A DNA stretch of 64,000 bases from Rhodococcus sp. 4CII (GTDB taxonomy: Bacteria; Actinomycetota; Actinomycetes; Mycobacteriales; Mycobacteriaceae), in contig NZ_JACCFE010000003.1 in assembly GCF_014256275.1 (NCBI RefSeq), positions 242,263 through 306,262 on the forward strand. Direction: 5' to 3'. This document shows positions 25,394-36,599 of the stretch, piece after piece (the first letter of the stretch is position 1; the number at the start of each line of letters is the position of its first letter). The notes under the pieces are model-generated. The model was not told where the DNA came from, did not search any database, and worked only from the letters and a program-made list of their open reading frames with translations. The translations under genes were made by a program, and so were the position numbers.

Positions 25394-26017
25394 CCCATCC
25401 CCGATGCCCGGATACCCCCGGGAGCACACCCCAAGAGGGTCGGACCCGCGGCAGGTGGACCGCGTACTACGCACCCGGGGCAGCACACGAAACGGGGGTT
25501 GTGCGTTTGGGATTCCTGCGGTCATCCGATGGATGAGGTGGAGCGGCGGGCGCCGAACCGCCGGCGGCGGGGGCGGGTCGAGTGGTCGAATCTCGGCCCA
25601 GTGATGGCGCCGTGTACGCGGGGCGGATGTGCGCGGCGGTGAACGCCTCGGCGACGGTGCCGAAGCACTCCGCCGCCTCGATTCCGGTGTCACGCAAAAT
25701 GTGACGCACAGGTCCTAGCACGGCGACGGTCAGCGCTGCAATGCTTCACGGAGCCGGTTCCGGGCGAGGTCGCCCGGGCAGTGATCCACGGCCACCTGCA
25801 CCTGCACCCGACACCGGCATCGCCGCACCACGACCCTCGCTGACTCCACCCGAAGGAGTGGGGCCGGGGGCCACGTGCGACCGCAGGGAAAGGGCTGGGG
25901 CCGTCCCCCGGGGGGCATTGCCGTCAGTGTTCCTCGAGAAATTCCCCACCCGAGTCCGGGGTTCGAGGAGCACCGATCCCCCGACGCCGGGGCCGGATGT
26001 GCCACCGTGATCCGCGG
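25394..26017. other. stretch with a frameshifted minus-strand coding remnant
   Basis: Between about 25860 and 25590 on the minus strand two adjoining frames read VQVAVDHCPGDLARNRLREA and VAVLGPVRHILRDTGIEAAE then CFGTVAEAFTAAHIRPA, joined by a frame change near 25735. This looks like one decayed gene of unknown family. The remainder shows nothing. Confidence 0.4.
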
Positions 26018-26548
26018 TCAGTGGGTGTCGCCGGTGGCGCGTTCCCGGACTGATCCGTCCCGCAGACGCGTTCGCTGCCCGGCGGCCGGGCGCCGCCGGC
26101 GCCCAGCACGGCCGGCCTCCTTCTTCGATGCTGGATCACCTGTGGGTCGGTCCTGGCCGAGATCGTCCTCGTCGGCAGCGGGGCCAGAACCGGTCTCTGG
26201 TGCCGGGGCCGGGGATTGTTCGGCGCGGAGTTGGGCGTTGTCCGCTTCCAGTCGGAGGTTGTCGCGTTCGAGTTCACCGGTACGGGTTTCGAGGTCGAGG
26301 ACTCGGCCGATGCCGACGAGATTGACTCCGGCGTCGATGAGTTCGGCGATGCGTTTGAGCCGGGCCAGGTCGTAGTCGCTGTAGCGGCGGGTGCCGCCGT
26401 CGGTGCGGCCCGGGGTGATCAGCCCGTACTCCTCATACAGGCGCAGCGCCGCGACCCCGAACCCGGACAGCTCGGCGGCCACCGAGATGCCGTAAACCCC
26501 ACGCACCGATGGTGATTGGGGGTTCTTCCGTTCGGATTCTTCGGACAT
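26018..26548 (-). CDS. hspR: MerR-family repressor of the HspR type
   Basis: 176 residues. The MerR HTH reads VYGISVAAELSGFGVAALRL then YEEYGLITPGRTDGGTRRYS and continues with GVNLVGIGRVLDL, the HspR signature; a coiled coil and an Arg/Glu-rich tail follow, and there are no cysteines for metal sensing. HspR represses dnaK and hsp20 operons with DnaK as corepressor. The ATG at 26548 (GGAGC six bases upstream) is preferred to one at 26578. It is divergent from hsp20, with the operator between them. Confidence 0.82.
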   Translation of the reverse strand: MSEESERKNPQSPSVRGVYGISVAAELSGFGVAALRLYEEYGLITPGRTDGGTRRYSDYDLARLKRIAELIDAGVNLVGIGRVLDLETRTGELERDNLRLEADNAQLRAEQSPAPAPETGSGPAADEDDLGQDRPTGDPASKKEAGRAGRRRRPAAGQRTRLRDGSVRERATGDTH

Positions 26549-26584
26549 TTTTTGCTCCGATCGGGAATTTTCTCGCATACTCTC

Positions 26585-26613
26585 TTGTCATAGTCTACGA
26601 CAGATGCTATAAC
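26585..26613 (+). promoter_or_regulatory. sigma-70-type promoter of hsp20
   Basis: TTGTCA (26585-26590), a 17-base spacer, then TATAAC (26608-26613), an unusually good vegetative promoter for this GC-rich DNA. The hsp20 start lies 64 bases downstream. Confidence 0.7.
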
Positions 26614-26629
26614 GAACCTACAGCATCTG
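26601..26629. promoter_or_regulatory. operator palindrome over the hsp20 promoter
   Basis: CAGATGCT (26601-26608) and AGCATCTG (26622-26629) are inverted copies separated by 13 bases, covering the -10 element and start point. Part of it (CTACAGCAT, 26618-26626) recurs inverted as ATGCTGTAG before dnaK at 32271-32279. Probable binding site of the divergently encoded HspR-like protein; it is not the usual HAIR sequence. Confidence 0.65.
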
Positions 26630-26676
26630 CTGGAAGTTTACCTGATGGGATGAAAGGATTCTGGAGGTAGGTGGAC

Positions 26677-27105
26677 ATGATGTTGATGCGCACGGATCCG
26701 TTCCGTGATCTCGACCGTCTGACGCAGCAGATCCTCGGTACCGCGGCCCGTCCGGCGGTGATGCCGATGGACGCCTGGCGCGAAGAGGACCGGTTCGTGG
26801 TGGAGTTCGATCTCCCCGGAGTCGACGTCGACTCGCTGGATCTGGACGTCGAGAAGAACACGCTGACGGTGCGCGCCGAACGGGTCGCACTGGACGAGGA
26901 CCGGGAGATGGTCGCCGCCGAGCGTCCCCGCGGGGTGTTCAGCCGACAGCTGTTCCTCGGTGAGAATCTCGATGTCGACAAGATCGAGGCGAACTACGAC
27001 GCCGGTGTGCTGCGGTTGACGATCCCGATCGCGGAGAAGGCCAAGCCCCGCAAGATCGAGATCGGCAGCAACGGTCATTCCGACAGGAAGGCCGTAGGCG
27101 CCTGA
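26677..27105 (+). CDS. small heat-shock protein Hsp20
   Basis: 142 residues. Alpha-crystallin domain of about 40-125 with FVVEFDLPGVDVDSLDLDVE, NTLTVRAER and the closing GVLRLTIPI (I-x-I/V tail motif nearby). It starts MMLMRTDPFRDLDRLTQQIL, the usual N-terminal arm of actinobacterial Hsp18. TGGAGG precedes the ATG. Holds unfolding proteins for the DnaK system encoded 5.7 kb away. Confidence 0.95.
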   Translation: MMLMRTDPFRDLDRLTQQILGTAARPAVMPMDAWREEDRFVVEFDLPGVDVDSLDLDVEKNTLTVRAERVALDEDREMVAAERPRGVFSRQLFLGENLDVDKIEANYDAGVLRLTIPIAEKAKPRKIEIGSNGHSDRKAVGA

Positions 27106-27141
27106 CCCCGAGGTGACCAGGTTCGGGAGGGGGTGAAGACG

Positions 27142-27459
27142 ATGACACAGGCGAATAGGGTCGCGGAGGTGACCGCCCCTGAGGATTGGGAGCGCTCAGC
27201 ACGCGAGGTGGTACGGACGTGGCACGAACTCGAATACGCTCTGCTCGTAGCTGATTCGGACCGCATCCTCGCCGACGCGCTCACGCCGCAGGCCGTAGTC
27301 CTGCTCGCGCGGGTGGCCACCACGCCGCCCGGTCCGCCGCGCCCATCACCTCCCGCTCCGGTGGGGTGGACGATCTCGGCTCCACCGGCCCCCGGGATCC
27401 GGGCCACGCAGCGCTCACCTCCGAGACCGAGAAACCACCAGCCACATCCACTCTCGTAG
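27142..27459 (+). CDS. hypothetical protein downstream of hsp20
   Basis: 105 residues, GGGAGGGGG before the ATG. The first 60 residues (DWERSAREVVRTWHELEYAL, ADSDRILADALTPQAVVLLA) look like an authentic helical protein; the rest is Pro/Arg-rich and may be read out of frame after an indel. No family recognised. Confidence 0.45.
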   Translation: MTQANRVAEVTAPEDWERSAREVVRTWHELEYALLVADSDRILADALTPQAVVLLARVATTPPGPPRPSPPAPVGWTISAPPAPGIRATQRSPPRPRNHQPHPLS

Positions 27460-27869
27460 AGCACAGTCGATCGTCGAGCACAAAAGGGGTGATGAATCAG
27501 ACGAGTGCATCAGCGCAGGGGTTCGCCTGCTGCCGCCTCCTTCACCTGTCTTTCCTTCCCGCGCGGCGCGGCGAACCCCCTTCCCGGAGCACGCCGCCCG
27601 GCACCGCCGACCCACCGATCGAATTGTGACGGCGCCGACCGCCGATCCGCCCGCCCGCATTGGGTTGTGCCGGATTCGACCGGGGCGCACCGCCATTGAC
27701 TGGCAGACCGGTAGCCATCGGCCTTCCCGGGCGGGCAGTGCCCACCCCGATCGTGACAAAGCGGGGGCGGGTCCTTCGTGCGGGTCGGGCCCGCCCCGCC
27801 CAGGTGGTTCCGGCATCCCGAGCCCGGGACCACCCTGTGTCGTGGGTCGGCACGAAAGGCGGCGCGGTG
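27460..27869. other. intergenic stretch before the J-domain gene
   Basis: No supported gene; composition does not favour any frame. It ends with CACGAAAGGCGG, the ribosome site of the J-domain gene. Confidence 0.35.
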
Positions 27870-28298
27870 ATGACCACCGAGCAGGATCCGTATCGGGTGC
27901 TGGGCCTGTCTCCGTCGGCGTCGCAGGCCGAGATCGCCAGCGCCTACCGGCGGCTGTTGCGCCAGCACCACCCCGACACCCGCACCGGCGACCCGGTAAC
28001 CGACCCGCCGGCGGATGAGCATCTCCAGCAGGTCCTGTCCGCCTACGCCCTGCTGCGCGACCCCCAGGCACGGGCCGCCCACCACCGGGCAGCGGCCGAA
28101 CGGGACGCCGCCGAACGAGCGGCCGAGCGGGCAGCAGCAGCCGAGCGGGCGGCCGACGAACCCCAGCCTCGGCCCCGGCGACCGCCGCCGTCCCCGGCCC
28201 CGCCGCGCACCCGCGTGGTCGTCGTGGGCGACACCCCGCCCCCGTGCCACCCCCCGGCGACCGGCCTGTGGGTCGGACCGGTGCGGCGACACCGCTGA
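27870..28298 (+). CDS. J-domain protein with Ala/Glu/Arg-rich tail
   Basis: 142 residues. J-domain at 5-75 with YRVLGLSPSASQAEIASAYR and the catalytic HPD in RQHHPDTR, which stimulates DnaK ATPase. Then a charged helix of repeated AAERDAAERAAERAAAAERA and a proline-rich end. Lacks the Gly/Phe and zinc-finger parts of DnaJ, so it is a class C J-protein, perhaps a specialised recruiter for the DnaK at 32392. Confidence 0.85.
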   Translation: MTTEQDPYRVLGLSPSASQAEIASAYRRLLRQHHPDTRTGDPVTDPPADEHLQQVLSAYALLRDPQARAAHHRAAAERDAAERAAERAAAAERAADEPQPRPRRPPPSPAPPRTRVVVVGDTPPPCHPPATGLWVGPVRRHR

Positions 28299-28548
28299 GG
28301 CGTCGATGCCGGCGAACGACGGGGTGATGAGCCGGCAGGCAGGGTCCGGGCGGCGGAGACCACCCTGTGCTCATGCCCCACAGGGCGCGGACGTCTCGGC
28401 GGGCGAGGACGCGGACGTCTCGGGGGATCGGTCGGATCCGACCACGGCGACTGAGGTCTCGGCAGTCATCGGTGTCGATGTTCGCGGTCGGTCCGGTTCC
28501 GGCCGCGGCGGAGCCACTCCCCCGTCCCGGCCGCGAACCGGCGATTCG

Positions 28549-28810
28549 TCACCGCCGCGGCTCAGACTCGGTGCGGCCGGTGCCGCTGTCGATTCGGTAG
28601 ACGACGGTCGGAACCGGAAAGATATCTGGGGCAGAGCATTCGAGGTGCATCAGCTCCGCGACGAGCTCGTCGGTTCGGTCGGCGATGACCTCTGGTTGCG
28701 GGCGGCGGCCGATGCCCAACCCGCCGATGATCAGGACACGATCGGTGCGTTGACCCTCGATACCCAGCGACCACTCGAAGTGACGGTTCCACCCGACCAG
28801 GATGCGGCGT
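28549..28810 (-). pseudogene. coding remnant of unknown family
   Basis: Minus-strand frame following a TAG reads RILVGWNRHFEWSLGIEGQR then VLIIGGLGIGRRPQPEVIAD and LMHLECSAPDIFPVPTVVYR to a TGA at 28549. Composition and hydrophobic pattern look like real protein, but there is no start codon and no family I recognise. The rest of 28299-28966 shows nothing. Confidence 0.4.
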
Positions 28811-28966
28811 CCGCAGCAGTATCGAAACTACCCGTGCGCTGGTCAGGAAGATAAAGGGGAGCGGAGTACGTCACCGGCTCCGACCCGTCGACCGGCCGGG
28901 AATGTGTGGGATCGAACCAACCAGGGCAAGACCCGCAAACCCCACTGGACCCGCTCCCGTACTTCG

Positions 28967-29433
28967 ATGGAGGTGTCCGCGATGGCAGCCTTGCACCGTG
29001 CCACCACCACCCCTCCCGGCGGCACGGGAACGCGTACCCGGCCCTCGACACCGCCGAGGGGGTGCTGATCGGGCTCCGCCGGATCGGGACCGCGGACGCG
29101 TTCGACGAATTGATCGGTGCAGCCCGCCGCCACGGCGTGTCCGTCCTCGCCGAGGCCCTCGTCGCGCTCGCCAGCGGAAACGAGCCGCCCGATCCCGTCG
29201 CCGCCCGTGCGCTGGACGGAATGGGGCACACTCTTTCGGCCCTGAACCGGACACCGCGGCGTCGAGGTTTGCGCTCCCGGGTTCCGGTCCGGGAGGTAGG
29301 GCCCACCAGCCGCGGTGACCGAGTAGGGCGCTCATTCCCGTTGGTGGGCCACCTCGCTCACCGCGATCCGGCCCGCACGCGATACCGAGGTCGCGGGTGG
29401 AACGACCACCCCGAAGAAGCCCACACGAGCTGA
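28967..29433 (+). pseudogene. ANTAR-like protein gene, frameshifted
   Basis: Starts MEVSAMAALHRATTTPPGGT in one frame, then continues one frame over as YPALDTAEGVLIGLRRIGTA then DAFDELIGAARRHGVSVLAE, which resembles the helices of ANTAR or ANTAR-like domains. The frame change is near 29035. The true stop is unclear; the frame stays open to 29433. Confidence 0.5.
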
Positions 29434-29489
29434 CGGGGGCTGCCGATGTCGACGGCGGGGTGTGCCGGCGGACAGTCCACCGACCTGTG

Positions 29490-29899
29490 TCTGACCGAGG
29501 AGATGATGGTGCGGAAAACTGAGATGGGACGACGACGTCGATGAGGACCCCCTGCGCCGTCGTATCGACATCCTCGGGGGACGCATTGGTCGAGGACAAC
29601 TTCGGCGGAAGTGTCGACGTGGTGTTGCTGTGGTGGCGCAGCGGGGACGGTGCTCTCGCCGACGAGCTGATCACCGCCCGCACATGTTGTCCGGCACCGG
29701 TGTCGTGTGGTTGGTGACGCCGAAACCGTCCCGCCTCGGTCACCTGGAAGCGGCGGAGGTGACCGCGGCTCCCGACCTCGCCGGGCTGCACGGCACCTCC
29801 AGAATCGACAGGGCACGACTGGCTCGGGCCCTGGCTCACCCAACGCCGCTCACCAGCACTCGGGCGTCCTCGTCCTCGGCGCAGCCGCCCGCCCGGTGA
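29490..29899 (+). pseudogene. DUF3052-family protein, multiply frameshifted
   Basis: Three frames together match DUF3052: WDDDVDEDPLRRRIDIL, then EDNFGGSVDVVLLWWRSGDG and ALADELITA, then SGTGVVWLVTPKPSRLGHLE and AAEVTAAPDLAGLHGTS. The family is a small conserved actinobacterial protein of unknown role. At least two indels are needed, so it is dead. Confidence 0.65.
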
Positions 29900-29931
29900 T
29901 GACAGCCGGCGCCCCTGGCAGTCGTGGGTGC

Positions 29932-30324
29932 TCACACCGTTTCGGTCCGGCCGAACAGTGGCGCGAAACCCTCGGGCAGAGAACCCAGGACGGTGCGTAG
30001 GCAGTTGTCGTCGACCGCCTGGGCCACCGTGGACAGCACCGCGCTGGTGTCCCATTCGGCGGTGGTGGGGTGAGCATCGAGGGCTTGGGCGATCCGGTGG
30101 CGGAACTCCTCGACCCCGAAGGCGGGTGCGGACCGTCCGTCCTCGACCGGGCCGAGTGCCTCGCCCGCCAGGGGCGGGAGCTGCGCGGCCAGGGCGCGCA
30201 CCTTGCCGGGCGACAGCCGCGCCCCGAGTTTTCGGAGCACCACCGTCGTCACCCGAGTGGCCTCGCCCAGGCTGTCGTACTCTCCGTATTCGCGGACCCG
30301 TGACAGGAATTCGGTGTCGTCCAT
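29932..30324 (-). CDS. DUF2267 domain protein
   Basis: 130 residues: FLSRVREYGEYDSLGEATRV, then RLSPGKVRALAAQLPPLAGE, FGVEEFRHRIAQAL and VLGSLPEGFAPLF, two copies of the helical DUF2267 repeat. Widespread in actinobacteria beside Hsp20 and universal-stress genes; function unknown. AAAGGA lies upstream of the ATG at 30324; 30345 is an alternative start. Confidence 0.85.
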   Translation of the reverse strand: MDDTEFLSRVREYGEYDSLGEATRVTTVVLRKLGARLSPGKVRALAAQLPPLAGEALGPVEDGRSAPAFGVEEFRHRIAQALDAHPTTAEWDTSAVLSTVAQAVDDNCLRTVLGSLPEGFAPLFGRTETV

Positions 30325-30523
30325 CACCGTGTGTCCTTTCTGCATTTTCCGATTGTTCTTCTTGTTTCGGTCTTGAGGGGCAATCGTGGTCTCGCCGGTC
30401 GATCCACCCCCGGATCCCCCTCACCCATGCCGACCGGGGCGGGTTCAGGACAGGGCATTCGGGTCGGCGGGGTTCCCATCCGGTTCGGGGTACGTGGGGG
30501 CGTCGGGAACGGGCGGCGGCATG

Positions 30524-30991
30524 TCAGTCGGTGGTGACCTGGATGCGCCGGGACCGGGCGGCCGCGGTCGTCGGGAGGGTGACGGTGAGAACACCGTCGG
30601 CGAGTGCGGCGGTGATGTTGTCGGCATCGACGTCGCGGGCCAGCAGGGTGCGGAATTCGACGCTGCCGGTGCGGCGGGTGCGGCTGCGGGTGCGCAGCCA
30701 CCCGAGCTTCTTCTTCTCCACGAACTTGCCGCTGATCTCGAGTTCGTTGGCCGACAGGGTGATGGCGAGGTCCTCGCGTGTGACGCCGGGCACCTCCACC
30801 TCCACCTCCACCAGGTACCCGTCCTCGGTCTCGGACACGTCCGCCAGCGGCCGCCAGGGTGGTCTGTCACCGAACGGGGCGGCCGGCACCGAGTTCCGTA
30901 AGGGGCTGATCCGATGTTCGATGTCGGCGAGCTCGGCGAGAGGGCCCCACCGCCCGGACTCGTGACCGCTGCGCTGCGCAGGTGCAACCAT
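30524..30991 (-). CDS. second small heat-shock protein Hsp20
   Basis: 155 residues. Alpha-crystallin domain (YLVEVEVEVPGVTREDLAIT, ELEISGKFVEKKKLGWL, RTGSVEFRTLLARDVDADNI, GVLTVTLPTTAAARSRRI). A longer N-terminal arm than the first Hsp20 and only distantly similar, so not a recent duplicate. GGGAGG lies nine bases before the ATG at 30991. Transcribed opposite to dnaK. Confidence 0.93.
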   Translation of the reverse strand: MVAPAQRSGHESGRWGPLAELADIEHRISPLRNSVPAAPFGDRPPWRPLADVSETEDGYLVEVEVEVPGVTREDLAITLSANELEISGKFVEKKKLGWLRTRSRTRRTGSVEFRTLLARDVDADNITAALADGVLTVTLPTTAAARSRRIQVTTD

Positions 30992-31194
30992 GGCACGACA
31001 CCTCCCACTTGCCGCTGTGTGTTGTCCATCCCCCGGGGAGTGTGGACCGCCCGGGGACGGTTCTCCTGCAACAGGATTGGTACCCGGAATGCCCATCCCC
31101 CAAACCCGTCACCAGTGATCGAGCACCCCATCAGGTGACGATGAGGTGATACCGACTCGCCGCGTTTGCTGAGGCACGCACACCCCCGTCGGCG

Positions 31195-31737
31195 TCACTG
31201 GATGTCGGCGCCCACCGCGGCGAGGTCGCCGACCGCCGCGACGGTGCGGCCGGTGGCCGGATCGACCCAACAGGGGTGAGAGTCCCGGATTCGGGGAACC
31301 CACACCGTGGCCTCGTCGCGGCACGGCCATGGCATCCTCAGTTGCCGCAGCAGCGTCGCCTGCACGGTGTCGGCCACCCACATCGTCGCCTCGACCGCCG
31401 GCAGCCGCGGCGCCAGGCCGCGGCCGAGGACCCATCGGCTCGCGCCGGTCTCGTCGGGTTCCCCGCCGGGCCGGTCGATACCCGGTGGGGCGGGATCCCA
31501 GGCGAGAAACACCCCCTGAGGGTGTATTGCCAGCTCCCAGCACACCTCGTCCCAGCCCACCGCCCCCCGGCGGTGACAGCATCGCAGATCCCGGGCGACC
31601 GCTACCACGGCCTCCGCCCAGGCCGATGGCGCACCGGGCACCGGCGGTTCCTCGAACACCGGGAACCGCCACCTCCGGTCGACGTGCTGATGCCCACCCA
31701 CCGCGGCACTCCCCACCCGTGTCTTCCCCTGGGCCAC
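31195..31737 (-). CDS. hypothetical protein
   Basis: 180 residues, Trp-rich (VFLAWDPAPPGIDRPGGEPD, WPCRDEATVWVPRIRD, CWVDPATGRTVAAVGDL). Five cysteines including an RCCHRR motif. No family recognised. It follows the small gene at 31750 by 12 bases, so the two form an operon. Confidence 0.6.
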   Translation of the reverse strand: MAQGKTRVGSAAVGGHQHVDRRWRFPVFEEPPVPGAPSAWAEAVVAVARDLRCCHRRGAVGWDEVCWELAIHPQGVFLAWDPAPPGIDRPGGEPDETGASRWVLGRGLAPRLPAVEATMWVADTVQATLLRQLRMPWPCRDEATVWVPRIRDSHPCWVDPATGRTVAAVGDLAAVGADIQ

Positions 31738-31749
31738 GCTCGCCGGCGG

Positions 31750-31941
31750 TCAGTCCTCGCGGCGGGCGAAGCATTCGGTGGCCGGGGTGAACCCCGGCTC
31801 GGTGAGCATGTCGATGTCCGCCCACCCGTCCTCGCCGAACACCACCGAATCGGTGTGCCAGACCAGGCTGACGTTCTCGCAGCCATGCTCGAGAATCAGG
31901 TATTCGTAGTTCTTCAGTGCCACCAGAGTTTCATCCGTCAT
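31750..31941 (-). CDS. small acidic hypothetical protein
   Basis: 63 residues (MTDETLVALKNYEYLILEHG, then DIDMLTEPGFTPATECFAR). GGTGGTGAGG is immediately upstream. Unknown family; first gene of the two-gene operon reading away from dnaK. Confidence 0.6.
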   Translation of the reverse strand: MTDETLVALKNYEYLILEHGCENVSLVWHTDSVVFGEDGWADIDMLTEPGFTPATECFARRED

Positions 31942-32391
31942 CCTCACCACCCCCGAACCATGCGGTGTGCCGGCGCCCCGTGACCCGGGCCTGCCGGAGC
32001 GGATCCATTATGGCACAAGATCTACCAAGAATTAAAGAGAAAATCTTCCCAGCTATCGCGGACCGGGGACCGGTGGGGTGGCGTCGGTTCGGGCCCGCAC
32101 GATCATCGGCGTCGTTGCGCCGGGATCGGCGGACGCGGAATGTTCGTGAGAGTCCCCTCGTAAGATTCGCCGATCACCTCCGCCGGGACACTGCAACTCA
32201 GAAGAATCCGGTGTGAGCGCCTGACGCGGCTCGGCGGCAGGCGCCCGGACCCAAACCTATAGGAGAAAACATGCTGTAGATGCGGCATATTTTCTTGACC
32301 GTGGTTGTTGTACGGAGAGAAAATTGAATTGTCAACGGAAGGGTTTCGGCGGGTGCGCCGACGGCGCGCCCGGGGTGTGAGGAGGACTGTC
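31942..32391 (+). promoter_or_regulatory. dnaK upstream region with HspR-like operator
   Basis: About 450 bases without a gene. ATGCTGTAGATGC (32271-32283) shares ATGCTGTAG with the hsp20 operator. A perfect TTGA-ATTG-TCAA palindrome lies at 32324-32335, and TGTGAGGAGG just before the ATG is the ribosome site. A TTGACC at 32295 may be a -35, but no good -10 follows, so the promoter was not assigned. Confidence 0.5.
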
Positions 32392-34278
<1,887 letters not shown>

Positions 34279-35067
34279 ATGAACACCCCACATGACGAGC
34301 AGCAACGATCCGACAAGGCCGGTCGCAGGGGCAACGGTCGGCAGCCGCCGCGCGAACCGATCGCGATCACCGACCGGCGCCGCATCGACCCGGTCACCGG
34401 CCGGGTCCGCGACGACACCCCCGGATCCCGGCCCGCGCCCACGGACCGAGGGGCGAAACCGATGCTGGGCGAGAAGACGGGCACCGCGCCTCGGGGACCC
34501 GGAATCACACCCGCTGGCCGGGGACCCGGTGCCGACCGGTCGGCGTCCCGGCAGACCGATGCCGACCGGCTGGCGGAACTGACCGCCGATCTGCAGCGCC
34601 TGCAGGCCGAATACGCCAACTACCGGCGCCGGGTCGAGCGGGACCGGGCGGTGGCCGCGGAGAACGCGAAAGCGACGGTCGCTACCGCGTTTCTCGGTGT
34701 TCTCGACGACCTGGACTGGGCGCGTGAGCACGGTGATACCGCCCGGGAGCCGCTGCACAGTCTCTATCGGAAGATCCGGACCATCCTGGCCAGGATGGGT
34801 GTCTCGGCGTTCGGCGAACGCGGGGACCGGTTCGATCCCACCCTGCACGAGGCCGCCAGCCACGAAGGCCACGGCACCGACCTGGTAGTGGACACCGTGC
34901 TGCGCCGCGGCTACACCGTCGGCGTGCACAAGGTGCTGCGCACGGCGTTGGTCACGGTGATCGACCGCGACCGGTACGAGAACACCAGCACCGCCGGTGA
35001 CCCACCGCAGGAGCCGAATCCACCGGCGGACCCGGACCCGGACCCGAATCCCTACCGCTGCGGGTGA
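34279..35067 (+). CDS. grpE: nucleotide exchange factor GrpE
   Basis: 262 residues, start directly on the dnaK stop (TAAATG). A long disordered, charged N-terminus of about 90 residues precedes the coiled coil (LAELTADLQRLQAEYANYRR, RVERDRAVAAENAKATVATA) and the beta domain (FDPTLHEAASHEGHGTDLVV, LRRGYTVGVHKVLRTALVTV). Releases ADP from DnaK and acts as a thermosensor. The extended N-terminus and Pro/Asp-rich C-terminus are longer than usual. Confidence 0.95.
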   Translation: MNTPHDEQQRSDKAGRRGNGRQPPREPIAITDRRRIDPVTGRVRDDTPGSRPAPTDRGAKPMLGEKTGTAPRGPGITPAGRGPGADRSASRQTDADRLAELTADLQRLQAEYANYRRRVERDRAVAAENAKATVATAFLGVLDDLDWAREHGDTAREPLHSLYRKIRTILARMGVSAFGERGDRFDPTLHEAASHEGHGTDLVVDTVLRRGYTVGVHKVLRTALVTVIDRDRYENTSTAGDPPQEPNPPADPDPDPNPYRCG

Positions 35068-35164
35068 GGTGGTCCGCGGCGGGACAGCCGGATGACATCG
35101 GATTCTGCCCCCAGGTGATGGTGACTAGTGACGCAGCTTGGTTGATAGTGGGAGGAGATATCCT

Positions 35165-36364
35165 GTGACGCAGCAGGAGTGGATCGAGCGTGACTTCTAC
35201 GCGGACCTCGGTGTGCCCTCCACGGCGTCGGCGGAGCAGATCAAACGCGCCTACCGTACGCTGGCCCGCCGATTGCACCCGGACGCCAACCCGGACGACG
35301 CGGCGGCCGGGGAACGATTCAAGGCGGTCAGCGAGGCGCACGCGGTGCTCTCGGATCCGGCCACCCGCGCCGAGTACGACCGGACCCGGCAGTTGTATCG
35401 TCCTGGGCAGGGCGCCTTCCGGCGGGCCGGATCCCGGTCCCGGGCCGGAACCAGTGCCGGCGCCACCAACGGCATGGGCGGGTTCGATTTCTCCGACCTG
35501 TTCGGGAGCGGGAGTGCCACGTTCACCTCCGGCGATGCCGGCTTCGGGGACATGTTCGGAGATCTGTTCCGGCGCAACGGAACCCGCACCACCACTGCCT
35601 CGTCGCGCCCGCGGCGGGGCAGTGACGTCGAGGCGCAGACCCGGCTACCGCTGCGGCAGGCCGTCACCGGGGTGGTGCTGCCGCTGCAGGTCAGCGGACC
35701 CACGGTGTGCACCACCTGCCACGGCAGCGGCTCCCGGCCCGGAACCCGTCCGCGGCGGTGCCCCTCGTGCGGCGGTGCCGGGACCCTGAGCCGCAATCAG
35801 GGCGGCTTCGGGTTCAGCGAATCCTGCGACGACTGCCGCGGCACCGGGATGATCGTCGACCACCCGTGCGCGGACTGCCAGGGCACCGGGGTCGGGCACC
35901 GCACCCGCACCATCAACGTCCGCATCCCACCCGGGGTCACCGATGGTCAACGGATTCGGGTGCCAGCACAGGGCGAGCCCGGGCTGCGCGGAGCCCCCGC
36001 CGGGGATCTGTACGTCACCGTCACGGTGGATCCGGATCCGGTCTTCGGCCGCGACGGCGACGATCTCACGGTGACCGTGCCGGTCGGGTTCGGCGAACTC
36101 GCCCTCGGCACCACGATCTCGGTGCCCACCCTCGACGGGCGGGTCAGCGTGAAGATCCCCGCGGGCACCCCATCGGGGCGCACCTTCCGGATACGCGGGC
36201 GCGGCGTACCGCGCCGCAGCGGCCCACCGGGTGATCTGCGGGTGACCGTGCAGGTCGCGGTGCCGCCGCGGCTGGACCGAAAGGCCGTCGACGCGCTCCG
36301 CACCTACGAGAAAGCCGAGAAGACCGCCGGATTCGACCCCCGCGCCTCCTGGCCCGGCCGCTGA
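35165..36364 (+). CDS. dnaJ: DnaJ co-chaperone (class A)
   Basis: 399 residues from a GTG preceded by GGGAGGAGA. J-domain with RRLHPDANPDD, Gly/Phe region (GFDFSDLFGSGSATFTSG), four CxxCxGxG-type zinc motifs (CTTCHGSGS, CPSCGGAG, CDDCRGTG, CADCQGTG) and the substrate domains. All catalytic features intact. Third gene of the dnaK operon; no hspR lies downstream, unlike in chromosomal operons, the regulator instead being 6 kb away at 26018. Confidence 0.97.
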   Translation: MTQQEWIERDFYADLGVPSTASAEQIKRAYRTLARRLHPDANPDDAAAGERFKAVSEAHAVLSDPATRAEYDRTRQLYRPGQGAFRRAGSRSRAGTSAGATNGMGGFDFSDLFGSGSATFTSGDAGFGDMFGDLFRRNGTRTTTASSRPRRGSDVEAQTRLPLRQAVTGVVLPLQVSGPTVCTTCHGSGSRPGTRPRRCPSCGGAGTLSRNQGGFGFSESCDDCRGTGMIVDHPCADCQGTGVGHRTRTINVRIPPGVTDGQRIRVPAQGEPGLRGAPAGDLYVTVTVDPDPVFGRDGDDLTVTVPVGFGELALGTTISVPTLDGRVSVKIPAGTPSGRTFRIRGRGVPRRSGPPGDLRVTVQVAVPPRLDRKAVDALRTYEKAEKTAGFDPRASWPGR

Positions 36365-36599
36365 GGGGGTCGTAGTCGGTGGTCGCCCCGGGGAGGAACC
36401 CGAGCACCCGACCACCAGGACACCGCACCCGCCACCGCACCCGCCACCAGGGTCGCCGCCTGGACCGAGGTGGCGAACAGGGAACCACGCTGAGCAGGTT
36501 GTGTCGACGTCTTCGGAGCTATTGTCTTCATCGGGATGGATCGAGAAAGAAACACGCTGACCGGACCATTCGACCGAACTCCTCCCCCGAGGGCCGCAT

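Noticed and set aside
27852..28298. The Ala/Glu-rich repeats of the J-domain gene as a microsatellite
   Set aside because: They encode a charged helix with varied codons, not a nucleotide repeat.
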